The notes under the pieces: model-generated
The model's input: only the letters and a program-made list of their open reading frames with translations
Told to the model about the DNA's origin: nothing
Databases searched by the model: none
Translations under genes and position numbers: made by a program
Source of the DNA: Phormidium tenue FACHB-1050
Lineage (GTDB): Bacteria > Cyanobacteriota > Cyanobacteriia > Pseudanabaenales > Pseudanabaenaceae
NCBI RefSeq assembly: GCF_014696925.1
Contig: NZ_JACJQY010000010.1
Span: 84,369 to 148,368 of the forward strand
DNA length: 64,000 bases
Reading direction: 5' to 3'
Shown: one piece after another, positions 34,124 to 42,373 of the stretch
Position numbering within the stretch: position 1 is the stretch's first letter
How the letters are laid out: each line of letters begins with the position of its first letter

Positions 34124-34633
34124 ATGAATCCTGCCAATCGCGATTTGAGTTCGGTTTTAAGCCGAATTACTAATAAGTTACAACAAGATCAAGTTGTTAG
34201 TGACACCCTACAAAAGCTTAGGGAACAGCTTAATGTTGATCGCGTGGTTTTGTATTACTTCTACACGCAATGGAAGGGACAAGTAACCTTTGAGGCAATC
34301 AGCGATCATAGATACTCGATCATTGGTTCAACGGGGGCTGATGATTGTTTCAATTTAGAATATGCAGCGCTTTATTTGGCGGGACGTATCCATGCTATTG
34401 ATGATATTGAGCAGGCTCCTATCAGTGATTGTCATCGAGATTTTTTGCGGGAGATGCAAGTGCGATCGAATTTAGTTGCACCTGTATTAACTAATGAAAA
34501 ATTATGGGGGTTAGTAGTTGCTCATCATTGTCAGGATTGTAAGATCTGGCAAAACTCAGATATTGACTCAATCTGCCAACATTCTAATTATTTGGCTTCT
34601 GCTTCTTCAATTAATGCTTCACAAGCTAACTAA
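34124..34633 (+). CDS. Single GAF-domain protein, possible cyanobacteriochrome
   Basis: 169 residues, almost entirely one GAF domain (~20-160). It carries D73-D74-C75-F76 (a DXCF motif) and C103-H104 in SDCHRDFL, followed by MQVRSNLVAPVL. The two Cys are 28 residues apart, the spacing I recall for DXCF-type cyanobacteriochromes such as TePixJ. Bilin attachment is therefore possible. Many non-chromophore GAF homologues keep part of this pattern, so it remains a prediction. No output domain is attached. It is divergent from recO. Confidence 0.72.
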   Translation: MNPANRDLSSVLSRITNKLQQDQVVSDTLQKLREQLNVDRVVLYYFYTQWKGQVTFEAISDHRYSIIGSTGADDCFNLEYAALYLAGRIHAIDDIEQAPISDCHRDFLREMQVRSNLVAPVLTNEKLWGLVVAHHCQDCKIWQNSDIDSICQHSNYLASASSINASQAN

Positions 34634-34639
34634 ACCCCT

Positions 34640-34735
34640 CACCCCTAGCCCCTCTCCCGCAGGAGAGGGGAACAAGAAAATAATAAATAGTTTTTTCTCC
34701 CCTTCTCCTGCGGGAGAAGGGGTTGGGGGATGAGG
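34640..34735. repeat. REP-like inverted pair (CTCTCCCGCAGGAGAG type)
   Basis: cctctcccgcaggagaggg (about 34658-34676) and ccttctcctgcgggagaagg (about 34699-34719) with flanking cccctcacccctagc and ttgggggatgagg, a REP doublet of a type common in many bacteria and distinct from the RAYT-linked REPs at 24.7 kb. Confidence 0.7.
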
Positions 34736-34779
34736 GCAGCTTTTCTTTCGGCGTAAGCCGTGCTAAAAAATCTAGTTCT

Positions 34780-35607
34780 TTACTTTACTGCGAAGCCCTT
34801 ATTTTTTTCTAGAACGAATCGATAGGCTTGAAATCCTGTAAAGTTTGCTCTCTTCTCCGAATTAGGAAGCGCACTGGCTACATGCTCAAAGGGAGATAGA
34901 TGAGCTGGCTTAGAAGTTAAAAGGCGATCGTGCAGTTTCACATCATCGGTGAGGCTCCGCACCCCATCGTGATTGAGGTAACTAACCCTCGCACAGCGTC
35001 CTACCGCTACTTTGACCAATTCATTAATATCGCTAATTTCATCAATATCTTCTTGTTTAATTAATGGTAAGTGCCATTCACCTGCGCCTAGTTGTTGGGG
35101 TTGACTAGCATCATAGGCAGCTTTCATCTTATGAGCTAAGGATTGAATTTCAGGCTGTGCATCAGGATGACAGCGCTGTTCAAAAAAGTTTTGATATTCG
35201 GTTCCTGAACAAATTACCGTAATTGTGGAAAAGGGTTCCAAAAGTCGGTTGACTACTTGTTTGTGAATACCAATATGCACTAGTTGCTTAGCGTGATGGA
35301 TAGCGTCATTTTTAGCTGATTTCCATACCTCCGCCGCCGCTTGCATCTCATCTTCTGTAACTTCGGTTTGCGCCGACATTCCCTTTTGGTTTTTCCCCCA
35401 ATGTAATGGATAGACTTCTTGGCTCTCGACAAGTTTGATCATTTTCTCAACGGGAATAGCGCGACTGCTGCTGCTATTTTTGCTGAGCATTCGATGGGTC
35501 ATGAATTCTGAGTGAATCATGCGATGGTAAGTTAACACAAAAGTCGTTAGGCGATCGCCTGTTAAGTTAACGCTATCAGCGATGATGGCGGCTTGGGGTT
35601 GAAACAT
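34780..35607 (-). CDS. thyX: FAD-dependent thymidylate synthase ThyX
   Basis: 275 residues. The ThyX signature region is THRMLSKNSSSSRAIP at 37-52 (variant of RHRxxSxNxxSxRY, in the long subfamily). Y28-H29 in LTYHRMIHSEF, FFEQRCHPDAQPEI and RCARVSYLNHDG are further family blocks. It makes dTMP from dUMP using methylene-THF and FAD/NADPH, replacing ThyA. Monocistronic, with a palindromic element downstream of its start on the plus strand. Confidence 0.92.
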   Translation of the reverse strand: MFQPQAAIIADSVNLTGDRLTTFVLTYHRMIHSEFMTHRMLSKNSSSSRAIPVEKMIKLVESQEVYPLHWGKNQKGMSAQTEVTEDEMQAAAEVWKSAKNDAIHHAKQLVHIGIHKQVVNRLLEPFSTITVICSGTEYQNFFEQRCHPDAQPEIQSLAHKMKAAYDASQPQQLGAGEWHLPLIKQEDIDEISDINELVKVAVGRCARVSYLNHDGVRSLTDDVKLHDRLLTSKPAHLSPFEHVASALPNSEKRANFTGFQAYRFVLEKNKGFAVK

Positions 35608-35632
35608 GATGCTTGATTCTTAATTCGTATAG

Positions 35633-35734
35633 TACCAATCCACAAAAGTGTCGTTACACTTTTGTGGATTAAAAACCAAACCCCGTAAGGGTTTTAGAGG
35701 CATAAAATGGCTATACCATTTTATGCCTCGGTAT
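35633..35734. repeat. Two-hairpin element, copy B (inverted orientation)
   Basis: 102 bp bounded by taccaa and cggtat. Palindrome 35637-35670 (core aaagtgtcgttacacttt) and palindrome 35698-35728 (core aaatggctataccattt) are joined by aaaaaccaaaccccgtaagg. The linker is the reverse complement of that in the copy at 16358. Confidence 0.8.
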
Positions 35735-35774
35735 AAGATTGTAGTCTAGTATTCTCCAGTCTGCATCAAGCCCC

Positions 35775-35815
35775 AAAAGATAAGTGGCAGCGCAAAGCGC
35801 CGCCACTTATCTTTT
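35775..35815. repeat. 41-bp palindrome, GGCAGCGCAAAGCGCCGCC core
   Basis: Arms aaaagataagtgg and complement, with one mismatch in the core. Member of the GCGAAGCGC palindrome family. Confidence 0.7.
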
Positions 35816-35838
35816 GTCCCAAGCAAAACTTACATTGC

Positions 35839-35937
35839 TATAGCAGTCCTATATCATTTGTGTTCTTTTGTTTGTGGAAGGACACCCCGTCGGGGTGTCC
35901 TTCCACAAACCATTTAGGATTGCTATATTTGCTCAAG
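35839..35937. mobile_element. MITE-like element, 99 bp, TATAGCAGTCCT ends
   Basis: Left end tatagcagtcctatat and right end (reverse complement) tatagcaatcctaaat match at 13 of 16 positions. An inner perfect palindrome gtttgtggaaggacacccc lies at 35870-35910. No coding capacity. Confidence 0.7.
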
Positions 35938-36050
35938 TTTTTGGCGAAATATTCTTTGTTACATTTTGTATCGTAATTAATCAATTCTATCATCTCATTC
36001 AATAAATCAATCACGCCACTGTCACAGTAAGCTTCCAAGGATAAATACAA
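35938..36050 (-). pseudogene. Short ORF fragment abutted by a MITE-like element
   Basis: The minus-strand frame starting MYLSLEAYCDSGVIDLLNEM at 36050 stays open to 35838, but its last ~30 codons are MITE sequence. It could be a small gene truncated by the element. No family was recognised, and coding is doubtful. Confidence 0.25.
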
Positions 36051-36323
36051 AGTTTAGTCAGTAGCTTCATTTCATATTTAAAGACAATTTAATTGAAACA
36101 TAAAGATTACAAAGTCTTTAATTTTATTTATCTCTTAACACAAGTTATTTGTATCACTACAAATAATATTTAATTTCTGAAAGTATATTGAAAACTTATA
36201 CCTTTGGGCGGACGAATAAAATTTGCTAATAGTGCATACTAAGCCTGTTAGGAAATAAAGCATAAATTAAATTTGTTTTTATGCTAACCAAATAATTCAT
36301 TAATACAAACAAGGTCATTAATT
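36051..36323. other. AT-rich intergenic region upstream of the CsbD gene
   Basis: 273 bp of very AT-rich sequence without palindromes. It must contain the promoter of the stress genes that follow. No conserved motif was identified. Confidence 0.5.
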
Positions 36324-36581
36324 ATGAGTTTACAAGAAAGAGCTAAGGCTGCTGCCAAAAATATTGAAGGCAAGGTTGAAGAAGCTGTTGGTAATATCAC
36401 TGGCGATCCTGAAAGACAGGCTTCAGGGCAAGCAAAGCAAGTTGAAGCTGAAGTTAGAAATGTATCTGAAGATGTCAAAGACAAAGCTAAAGATGTTGCC
36501 AATATTGTCCAAGAAAAGGCTAAAGATGTTGCTGATGCTGTAAAGGCTAAGGCTAGAGATGCTAAGAATGCTATTGACTAA
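36324..36581 (+). CDS. CsbD-family stress protein
   Basis: 85 residues. The CsbD motif AKNIEGKVEEAVGNITGDPERQASGQAKQ occupies 8-40, followed by a charged Lys/Asp/Ala amphipathic helix of LEA-like 11-mer character (VKDKAKDVANIVQEKAKDVAD). CsbD proteins accumulate under general stress; their molecular role is unclear. The LEA-like tail suggests a desiccation or osmotic protection role. First of a stress cluster of four genes. Confidence 0.92.
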   Translation: MSLQERAKAAAKNIEGKVEEAVGNITGDPERQASGQAKQVEAEVRNVSEDVKDKAKDVANIVQEKAKDVADAVKAKARDAKNAID

Positions 36582-36749
36582 AATTTAATTATCTAAATAA
36601 ATAGTCTTAAAGAATTTGATGGTTTAATCCAAATAAACTATCAAAAAACTAAATTTAACTTTCAATATCTAGAAATAAATTTAGCCTTTACAAGCTTTTT
36701 TTAGCTAATAAAATTTTAGCCTTCCAATTTTTTAAAGGTTAATCAGAGA

Positions 36750-37241
36750 ATGAAAATGATTTCACGATTTTATCGAGCATTAATGACTATTGGTTTAGTT
36801 TCTTTCTTCTCATTCGCCTTAGTTTTAGGACTTGCGGTTGAGAATAGTTCCGCAGCACAGTCATTCAATCAGATAGTTGATTCTTCCCATGCACCGATCG
36901 CCATAATGGAAAGAGTTAAATCAACAGCCAAAGATCTTGAAGGTAAAACTCAAGAAGCGATCGGTAATGTCACAGGTGATGCCGAAAATCAAATTATTGG
37001 TAAAGCAAAGCAAGCTGAAGCGGCTTCTCGGAAAGTGACTGAAAATATCAAGGAAGGTGTGAGGTTGCCAGAACGAGTGAAAGCAAATGTCGAAAATCTG
37101 GAAGGAAAAACCCAAGAAGCCTTTGGTAATTTGACAGGCGATCGCCAAGATCAGATTGTTGGCAAAGCCAAGCAAGTAGAGTCAAAGACTCGCAATTTGA
37201 TGGAAGATGCGAAAGACAAAGTTAAAGGAATGTTGAAATAA
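36750..37241 (+). CDS. Exported/membrane-anchored double CsbD protein
   Basis: 163 residues. A signal peptide or anchor covers ~10-30 (ALMTIGLVSFFSFALVLGLAV). Two CsbD repeats follow: VKSTAKDLEGKTQEAIGNVTGD at ~55 and VKANVENLEGKTQEAFGNLTGD at ~110. The duplication is internal to the gene. With the cytoplasmic CsbD gene upstream, it suggests the same protective module acting on both sides of the membrane. Confidence 0.9.
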   Translation: MKMISRFYRALMTIGLVSFFSFALVLGLAVENSSAAQSFNQIVDSSHAPIAIMERVKSTAKDLEGKTQEAIGNVTGDAENQIIGKAKQAEAASRKVTENIKEGVRLPERVKANVENLEGKTQEAFGNLTGDRQDQIVGKAKQVESKTRNLMEDAKDKVKGMLK

Positions 37242-37275
37242 GTTTTTTGTTGAGAAATCTGTAGGATGGAATGAT

Positions 37276-37521
37276 ATGAATTTTATTTGGTTTATTTTGA
37301 TCGGCTTAGCTGCTGGTTGGCTTGCAGGGCAACTGGTAAAAGGGACTAGCTTTGGCTTAATTGGAGACATCATTGTTGGTGTCATCGGTGCATTGCTTGG
37401 TGGATTCCTATTTAGCACTTTTGGTCTATCTACGGGTGGCGGACTGCTCGGCAGTTTAATCGTTGCCACAATTGGCGCTGTTGTCCTTCTGTTTGGGCTT
37501 CGCCTGATCAAGTCAGCATAA
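37276..37521 (+). CDS. GlsB/YeaQ/YmgE stress-response membrane protein
   Basis: 81 residues with three hydrophobic stretches and the family pattern FIWFILIGLAAGWLAGQLVKG, then DIIVGVIGALLGGFLF. Small transglycosylase-associated-like membrane protein (Pfam Transgly_assoc), induced by general stress in other bacteria. It starts 34 bp after the double CsbD gene and is probably co-transcribed. Confidence 0.9.
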   Translation: MNFIWFILIGLAAGWLAGQLVKGTSFGLIGDIIVGVIGALLGGFLFSTFGLSTGGGLLGSLIVATIGAVVLLFGLRLIKSA

Positions 37522-37622
37522 TCTTCTGCAATCTAATCGAGAACTAATTTTTGTGACGCAAGCCATAAAAATTAGTTCTATTCCGCAATGTCTAACCAAT
37601 TATTAAGAGTTCTATTAAAATC

Positions 37623-38087
37623 ATGTCTGACGAAAGAGATCAAGAAATTACTAGAAAAGTTACATCTCGTTCCAATACTCCTGCGAATGGGTACAGTGTT
37701 TCTGAAGAACGTACAACCAAAGTTAGCAATGATGGAAGTTCCAGTGCTGTAATTGTTGTTGTTTTACTTTTCTTAGCTATAGGTGGAGGCGCGATCGCCT
37801 ATTTCCTTAACAATCGCCCTGCGCCAACGCCAGTCTTAATACCAAGTGCTGTTGATACTGTAAAAGAAAACAAATCCACAATTATCGAACGGAACAACAC
37901 CACTATCAGAGAGGTAAGTCCTGCATCACCTCAACCAACCCCCACAGTTGAGATTAATATTCCTGCGGCAACTGTCCAGCCTCAACCTGTAGCACCAGCT
38001 CCAGCCGTAACAGTGACCGCGACTCCTACCCCAGTTGCGACTCCAAAGGCTGCAACTCCTACCCCAACGACTGCTCCCAATAATTAG
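37623..38087 (+). CDS. Single-pass membrane protein with Pro/Thr-rich tail
   Basis: 154 residues: a charged cytoplasmic ~45 residues, one membrane helix at ~46-65 (VIVVVLLFLAIGGGAIAYFL), and an extracytoplasmic Pro/Ala/Thr/Val low-complexity tail (APAPAVTVTATPTPVATP). No domain recognised. Position suggests membership of the stress cluster. Confidence 0.7.
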   Translation: MSDERDQEITRKVTSRSNTPANGYSVSEERTTKVSNDGSSSAVIVVVLLFLAIGGGAIAYFLNNRPAPTPVLIPSAVDTVKENKSTIIERNNTTIREVSPASPQPTPTVEINIPAATVQPQPVAPAPAVTVTATPTPVATPKAATPTPTTAPNN

Positions 38088-38094
38088 TTGACAA

Positions 38095-38137
38095 AATAAA
38101 TAGTGATGCGCGGCTTTGCCGCGCATCACTATTTATT
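38095..38137. repeat. 43-bp palindrome, GCGCGGCTTTGCCGCGC core
   Basis: Arms aataaatagtgat and complement. It ends the stress gene cluster and is paired with the terminator that follows. Confidence 0.75.
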
Positions 38138-38147
38138 GCAACAAGAA

Positions 38148-38172
38148 AGAAGCCGCGCAATGCGCGGCTTCT
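38148..38172 (+). terminator. Intrinsic terminator
   Basis: agaagccgcgca / tgcgcggcttct stem followed by a T-run (38171-38178). It serves the plus-strand gene and abuts the cobI stop. Confidence 0.8.
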
Positions 38173-38176
38173 TTTT

Positions 38177-38902
38177 TTATTGGGGATTTGTTTGACTGGG
38201 AATCATCACGATCGCCCAATAGGGGACTTCATCAGCAACGACTGAGGCGATCGCTTTAATTGTTTGATTGGGCATCGTGGCGCGTTCAATATATAAAGCC
38301 CGAGAAAATAATCCTAATTCTTCTAAAACAGCTTTTACTTTTGCGAAATGTCTACCTAATTTGATAATAATCGCTGCATCGGCAACGGCTAGGCGATCGC
38401 GTAGAATATCTGCTTCTAAAGTGGCGGGCATAATACTTAATACATCATTACGGAAAGTCAGGGGCGCACCCAGCATCGCCGCACTGGCAAAAGTGGAAGA
38501 TATTCCCGGAACTACTTCTGTATGAAATCTAGTCGCAAGGCGATTAAATATATACATAAATGAGCCGTAAAGCATGGGATCACCTTCACAAAGTACCGCC
38601 ACATCACGACCTGCTTCTAAATGTTCCGCAATTTTTTCTGCCCCAATGTCGTAATAGGGTTGGGAAGATCGTTCCACACTAAAGGGAAGTGGCATTGGTA
38701 CTTCTATTTGCTCAGGACGAATAAAATCAGCGACGATCGCCCTTGCTAAAACTTTGCCACTTTCCATTGTGGGATAGGCAATCACAGGAACGGAAGTCAA
38801 AATACGATGAGCCTTAATGGTTAATAACTCTGGATCACCAGGACCAATTCCTAAACCATAAAGACTTCCTTTTTTGACAATTACTTCTTCAACTGTGTTC
38901 AT
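38177..38902 (-). CDS. cobI: Precorrin-2 C20-methyltransferase
   Basis: 241 residues with the tetrapyrrole methylase fold: GLYGLGIGPGDPELLTIKAHR at the N-terminus (SAM loop GxGxGDPELLT), DVAVLCEGDPMLYGSFMYI, and VVPGISSTFASAAMLGAPLT. It methylates precorrin-2 at C20 with SAM in corrin ring synthesis. Its start overlaps the cobH stop by 4 bp, so cobH-cobI are translated together. Confidence 0.94.
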   Translation of the reverse strand: MNTVEEVIVKKGSLYGLGIGPGDPELLTIKAHRILTSVPVIAYPTMESGKVLARAIVADFIRPEQIEVPMPLPFSVERSSQPYYDIGAEKIAEHLEAGRDVAVLCEGDPMLYGSFMYIFNRLATRFHTEVVPGISSTFASAAMLGAPLTFRNDVLSIMPATLEADILRDRLAVADAAIIIKLGRHFAKVKAVLEELGLFSRALYIERATMPNQTIKAIASVVADEVPYWAIVMIPSQTNPQ

Positions 38903-39528
38903 AGCTCATTCTCCATCGCTAATGCATTCAAGGCTGCGGCTGCCATTGCGCTCCCTCCGCGCCGACCATGAATAGTCAAAAAGGGAACACCACGGCTATT
39001 TTCAGCCAAAGCCGCCTTTGATTCGATCGCACCGACAAAACCAACAGGGAATCCTAGTATAACGGCTGGTTTGGGCAAACCTTGATCAAGTAGCTCTAAG
39101 AGACGAAATAGGGCTGTGGGTGCATTACCGATCGCAATGATCGATCCCTCAATATGCGATCGCCATAGTTCGATGGCGGCGGCTGATCGCGTATTGCCAA
39201 TTTGTTGAGCCAGTTCTGCTACTTCAGGCTCATTCAAAGTACAAATCACAGGATTATTGGCTGGCAAACGCTTGCGGGTAACTCCATTGGCAACCATTTG
39301 CGCGTCACAGAGGATCTTTGCGCCATTTTTCAAGGCTGCCCTGCCAATTTTCACCACATCTTCAGAATAAGCAAGATCGCTGACAATATCCGTCATGCCA
39401 CAGGCATGAATTAAGCGCACTGCGACTACTTCTAAGTCTGGTGGCAAGATCGATAAGTTTGCCTCGGCGCGAATGGTGGCAAAGGATTTTTGATAAATGG
39501 CGTTGCCATCACGGATATAGTCAAGCAT
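38899..39528 (-). CDS. cobH: Precorrin-8X methylmutase
   Basis: 209 residues. CobH/CbiC blocks: RLIHACGMTDIVSDLAYS with the catalytic His, AALKNGAKILCDAQMVANGVTRKRLPA, IAIGNAPTALFRLLEL and ILGFPVGFVGAIESKAAL. It moves the C11 methyl to C12, giving hydrogenobyrinate or its cobalt form. Upstream gene of the cobH-cobI pair. Confidence 0.95.
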   Translation of the reverse strand: MLDYIRDGNAIYQKSFATIRAEANLSILPPDLEVVAVRLIHACGMTDIVSDLAYSEDVVKIGRAALKNGAKILCDAQMVANGVTRKRLPANNPVICTLNEPEVAELAQQIGNTRSAAAIELWRSHIEGSIIAIGNAPTALFRLLELLDQGLPKPAVILGFPVGFVGAIESKAALAENSRGVPFLTIHGRRGGSAMAAAALNALAMENEL

Positions 39529-39553
39529 GAAATTGATTAAGGGGATCTTAATG

Positions 39554-39620
39554 ATAAACCGTAGCGCGGCTTTGCCGCGCTACGGTTTATATTGTGCCGC
39601 CCGCTAGGTGGGCGGTACAA
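39554..39620. repeat. Two adjacent palindromes
   Basis: 39554-39590 (ataaaccgtagcgcggc and complement) and 39592-39620 (ttgtgccgccc / gggcggtacaa). They sit between the SIMPL gene stop and the cobH start on the minus strand, so they probably terminate the former. Confidence 0.7.
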
Positions 39621-39624
39621 CAAT

Positions 39625-40359
39625 TTAATAAGTAATTTGCAAAGTGACCGCAGCTTCGACTTTCTGCTCACCTCCTAAAATGGGGACAGAGCTAGCCGCC
39701 GCATCCTTAGCAAATGTAGCCCGTGGCTGTGAAACTGGATAGGCGATCGCCGAATCACTAATGTTAATCGTCTTAATGGTTTTTGGGGTAAAACCTAAGG
39801 CACTTAACACCGTATTTGACTGAGTTTGAGCATCTTTAATCGCATCTTGAAGCGCGAGTTGCTTGGCAGCATTTAATTCAACATCACTGGCAATAAAGCT
39901 AATCTGCTCAATTTGATTTGCCCCTGAATTCACCGCAGCATCAAGGACTGCACCCGCTTGATCGAGAGCCACCAAGAAACTGACACTAGTTTGTCCCGTG
40001 AAACCATCTTGGCGTTGGCGATTATTTTCATAGACATACTTGGGACTGAGTTGAACGCTGGTAGTCTGCAACTTCTCGACATTTAACTGTTGTAAGCGCG
40101 AAACGATGCTATTAGCTTGACGAGCAACTTCTTCTTGAACAGCGATCGCGGTTTTTCCTTCCACATTTACTCCTAACTGAATACGAGCCTTAGTGGTTTT
40201 GACGGAGCGCTCACCGCGTCCTGTAACCGTGATAACCCGCTCATTTTTGACTTCAGAATATTTTGCGGAAGTTTCTTGCGCTTTGGCGGCAGGGGCGATC
40301 GCCGCCACCGAGGGAATACAAAAAGCAAGACTGAGAACGAATGTAGTTAAGTGACGCAT
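39625..40359 (-). CDS. SIMPL-domain (DUF541) exported protein
   Basis: 244 residues with a cleavable signal peptide (FVLSLAFCIPSVAAIAPAAKA). The SIMPL domain covers ~40-240: RVITVTGRGERSVKTTKARIQLGVNVEGKTA, VARQANSIVSRLQQLNVEKLQTTSVQLSPKYVY, and a C-terminal EAAVTLQITY. Periplasmic, function not established; relatives are linked to oxidative-stress resistance and membrane integrity. Confidence 0.92.
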   Translation of the reverse strand: MRHLTTFVLSLAFCIPSVAAIAPAAKAQETSAKYSEVKNERVITVTGRGERSVKTTKARIQLGVNVEGKTAIAVQEEVARQANSIVSRLQQLNVEKLQTTSVQLSPKYVYENNRQRQDGFTGQTSVSFLVALDQAGAVLDAAVNSGANQIEQISFIASDVELNAAKQLALQDAIKDAQTQSNTVLSALGFTPKTIKTINISDSAIAYPVSQPRATFAKDAAASSVPILGGEQKVEAAVTLQITY

Positions 40360-40494
40360 ATGATTAAATCCTTACGAACCTTTATTTCATGATATTTTTA
40401 TTTCTTCTGTTTTGAAGATATCACCTGAATTAAATAGGATTCAGCACGGTTTCATTTTCAGCAACGACAATATGCTAGGTTCCCAATCTAAGGA

Positions 40495-40521
40495 GTAGTA
40501 CGCGGCGAAGCCGCGTACTAC
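40495..40521. terminator. Palindrome after the phosphoesterase gene
   Basis: gtagtacgcggc-gaa-gccgcgtactac, ending on the stop codon of the minus-strand gene. Confidence 0.7.
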
Positions 40522-41657
40522 TAAATCTTGATATCGCGGCGGGTAATCCGCCCATTGGGAGCGTCAATATAGCGCGGCAACGTACTTTGATCGACAACTT
40601 TCAGCGTATCCATATCGTAAGTTGTGTAAATCGTTTCGGAAGTTTCCAACTTAATATCGATTACAGTCACAGTGCGATTTGGGGCTAGATCGCCACTTAG
40701 TAAGCGCCGAGGTCCGTCGCCCAATACTCCCGTGTGTAGCAGTTCCAACTTGCCCTTGTGAGCAGGATAGTAAGCGTGATGATGTCCACTGATGTAGGTA
40801 TGCACATTATATTTTTCTAACAAGGATCTTAGGCGATCGGCTTCATTCAAATAATTTCCACCTGTTTCTCTGCCCCTAGCAACGGCATAAAGTGGTAAAT
40901 GCCCGATCGCCATCCTTAGTTTTGCCTTCTGGGCAACTTCACTAGCCAGACTTTTTTCGACCCATTGCAATTGTTCTGTGGGAATCGTGGCGGTGGAAGC
41001 ATCCCAAACTAAACAAAAAATATCATCCTGCTGGAAAGTGTAGTAAAAGGGAAATTCTGCGCGATCAACAAAGTTTAAATTTGGATTATGTTTAGGATCG
41101 TTCCAATATTTCTTGGCAGCATTGCGATCGCGTTCAAAGGAGAACTTGCCATTGTAAACAGAACCAGATCCATCATGATTGCCAATTGTAAAACCAAATG
41201 GCAGTTTCGCCTTGCGAATAGGTGCACCAATATACTTCTCAAAGCCTTGCCACATCGCTGCAATTTCACCATCGTTCAGATCATTGCTTTGTCCAGCCAC
41301 CATATCTCCACCACATAAAACTAGGTCAGGTTCCCAATCTGGTAGAAAGGCGATCGCCTGTTTAACCTGATCAATATAATCCGTGGAACCATAGGCACTA
41401 TTGAGGTCACTAATCACCACAATTCGCATGTCACCTCGCGTAGGTGCATATAAACCTTTAGGAGCAGGATTAGACGATCGCTTGACAGCTACTGTAGATT
41501 TGGCTGGTTTGGGATTATTGGTTATGGGGGCTTGGGGATCTGGAGGGGAGTTCGCTTCAGGCTGACGGCTCAAGATTCCTGAAAAAGCAGCACCGCCTAA
41601 GCCGCCACCAATTGCCAATCCGCCTAATATCAATAACTGCCGCCGTTTGATTGCCAT
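40521..41657 (-). CDS. Tat-exported metallophosphoesterase
   Basis: 378 residues. The N-terminus MAIKRRQLLILGGLAIGGGLGG is a twin-arginine-type signal. The calcineurin-like domain covers ~78-350: VVISDLNSAYGS (D-x-N/H variant), LVLCGGDMVAG (GGD), FTIGNHDGSG (GNHD), MAIGHLPLYA and YISGHHHAYY. The first motif has Asn where His is usual. The substrate is unknown; periplasmic action is inferred from the signal. Confidence 0.87.
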   Translation of the reverse strand: MAIKRRQLLILGGLAIGGGLGGAAFSGILSRQPEANSPPDPQAPITNNPKPAKSTVAVKRSSNPAPKGLYAPTRGDMRIVVISDLNSAYGSTDYIDQVKQAIAFLPDWEPDLVLCGGDMVAGQSNDLNDGEIAAMWQGFEKYIGAPIRKAKLPFGFTIGNHDGSGSVYNGKFSFERDRNAAKKYWNDPKHNPNLNFVDRAEFPFYYTFQQDDIFCLVWDASTATIPTEQLQWVEKSLASEVAQKAKLRMAIGHLPLYAVARGRETGGNYLNEADRLRSLLEKYNVHTYISGHHHAYYPAHKGKLELLHTGVLGDGPRRLLSGDLAPNRTVTVIDIKLETSETIYTTYDMDTLKVVDQSTLPRYIDAPNGRITRRDIKI

Positions 41658-41728
41658 AGGAAAAATTATCTAATCGATCTGATTGCTGCAATATTTTATA
41701 GCGTTTATCGCGATCGCCTAATTGTCGT

Positions 41729-42373
41729 TTATCGAGATAGCCACGCGATCGCTTCTTTAATCCAAGCTTCGATATCTTGAGTTTTGGCAAGAATCGGTAA
41801 ACTAGCGATCGCATTGAGGGCATTGCTAATTTCTGCGGGTGTATAACCTAACGCTAACAAAGTCATTTCTAACTCTTCTTGTAGAGCCACACTTAAAGTG
41901 TTTCCGAGCGATCGCGTTGCCCCAACTTGAGCTAAGCGACCGTCAGCAAGTTTGGTTTTGAGTTCTAGGGCAAGTCTCTCAGCCGTTTTTGTGCCGACTC
42001 CGGGGGTTAAACTCAATACTCTTGTGTTACCTGAAACGATCGCCTTAACGAGATCTTGAATTCCTAAACTGTTTAACAAAGCCAAACCAACTTGAGTGCC
42101 AATACCTGAAACGCTAATTAATTGGCGAAATAGCTCACGCTCAGCAAGAGTAGGAAAACCAAACAAGGTCATTTGATCTTCACGGACGATGAGATGCGTA
42201 AATATTTGCGTCTCTTCTCCCACGAGCGGCAACTTATTCGCAGTGCTAGCCGTGATTTGGATATCGTAACCTACACCCTGAACATCAAGGGTGAGCCAAT
42301 AGGAAGGCGTATTTTTTCGAGAACTATCCGATGCTTTACAAGCCGCGATCGCACCACGCAGGAAACCAATCAT
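41729..42373 (-). CDS. ruvA: Holliday junction DNA helicase subunit RuvA
   Basis: 214 residues. An N-terminal OB domain (MIGFLRGAIAA ... VQGVGYDIQITAST, HLIVREDQMTLFGF) is followed by tandem helix-hairpin-helix (LISVSGIGTQVGLALLNSLG, LSLTPGVGTKTAERLALELK) and a C-terminal RuvB-binding domain (EELEMTLLALGYTPAEISNAL). It binds four-way junctions and loads RuvB. It overlaps the upstream coiled-coil gene by 4 bp. Confidence 0.95.
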   Translation of the reverse strand: MIGFLRGAIAACKASDSSRKNTPSYWLTLDVQGVGYDIQITASTANKLPLVGEETQIFTHLIVREDQMTLFGFPTLAERELFRQLISVSGIGTQVGLALLNSLGIQDLVKAIVSGNTRVLSLTPGVGTKTAERLALELKTKLADGRLAQVGATRSLGNTLSVALQEELEMTLLALGYTPAEISNALNAIASLPILAKTQDIEAWIKEAIAWLSR

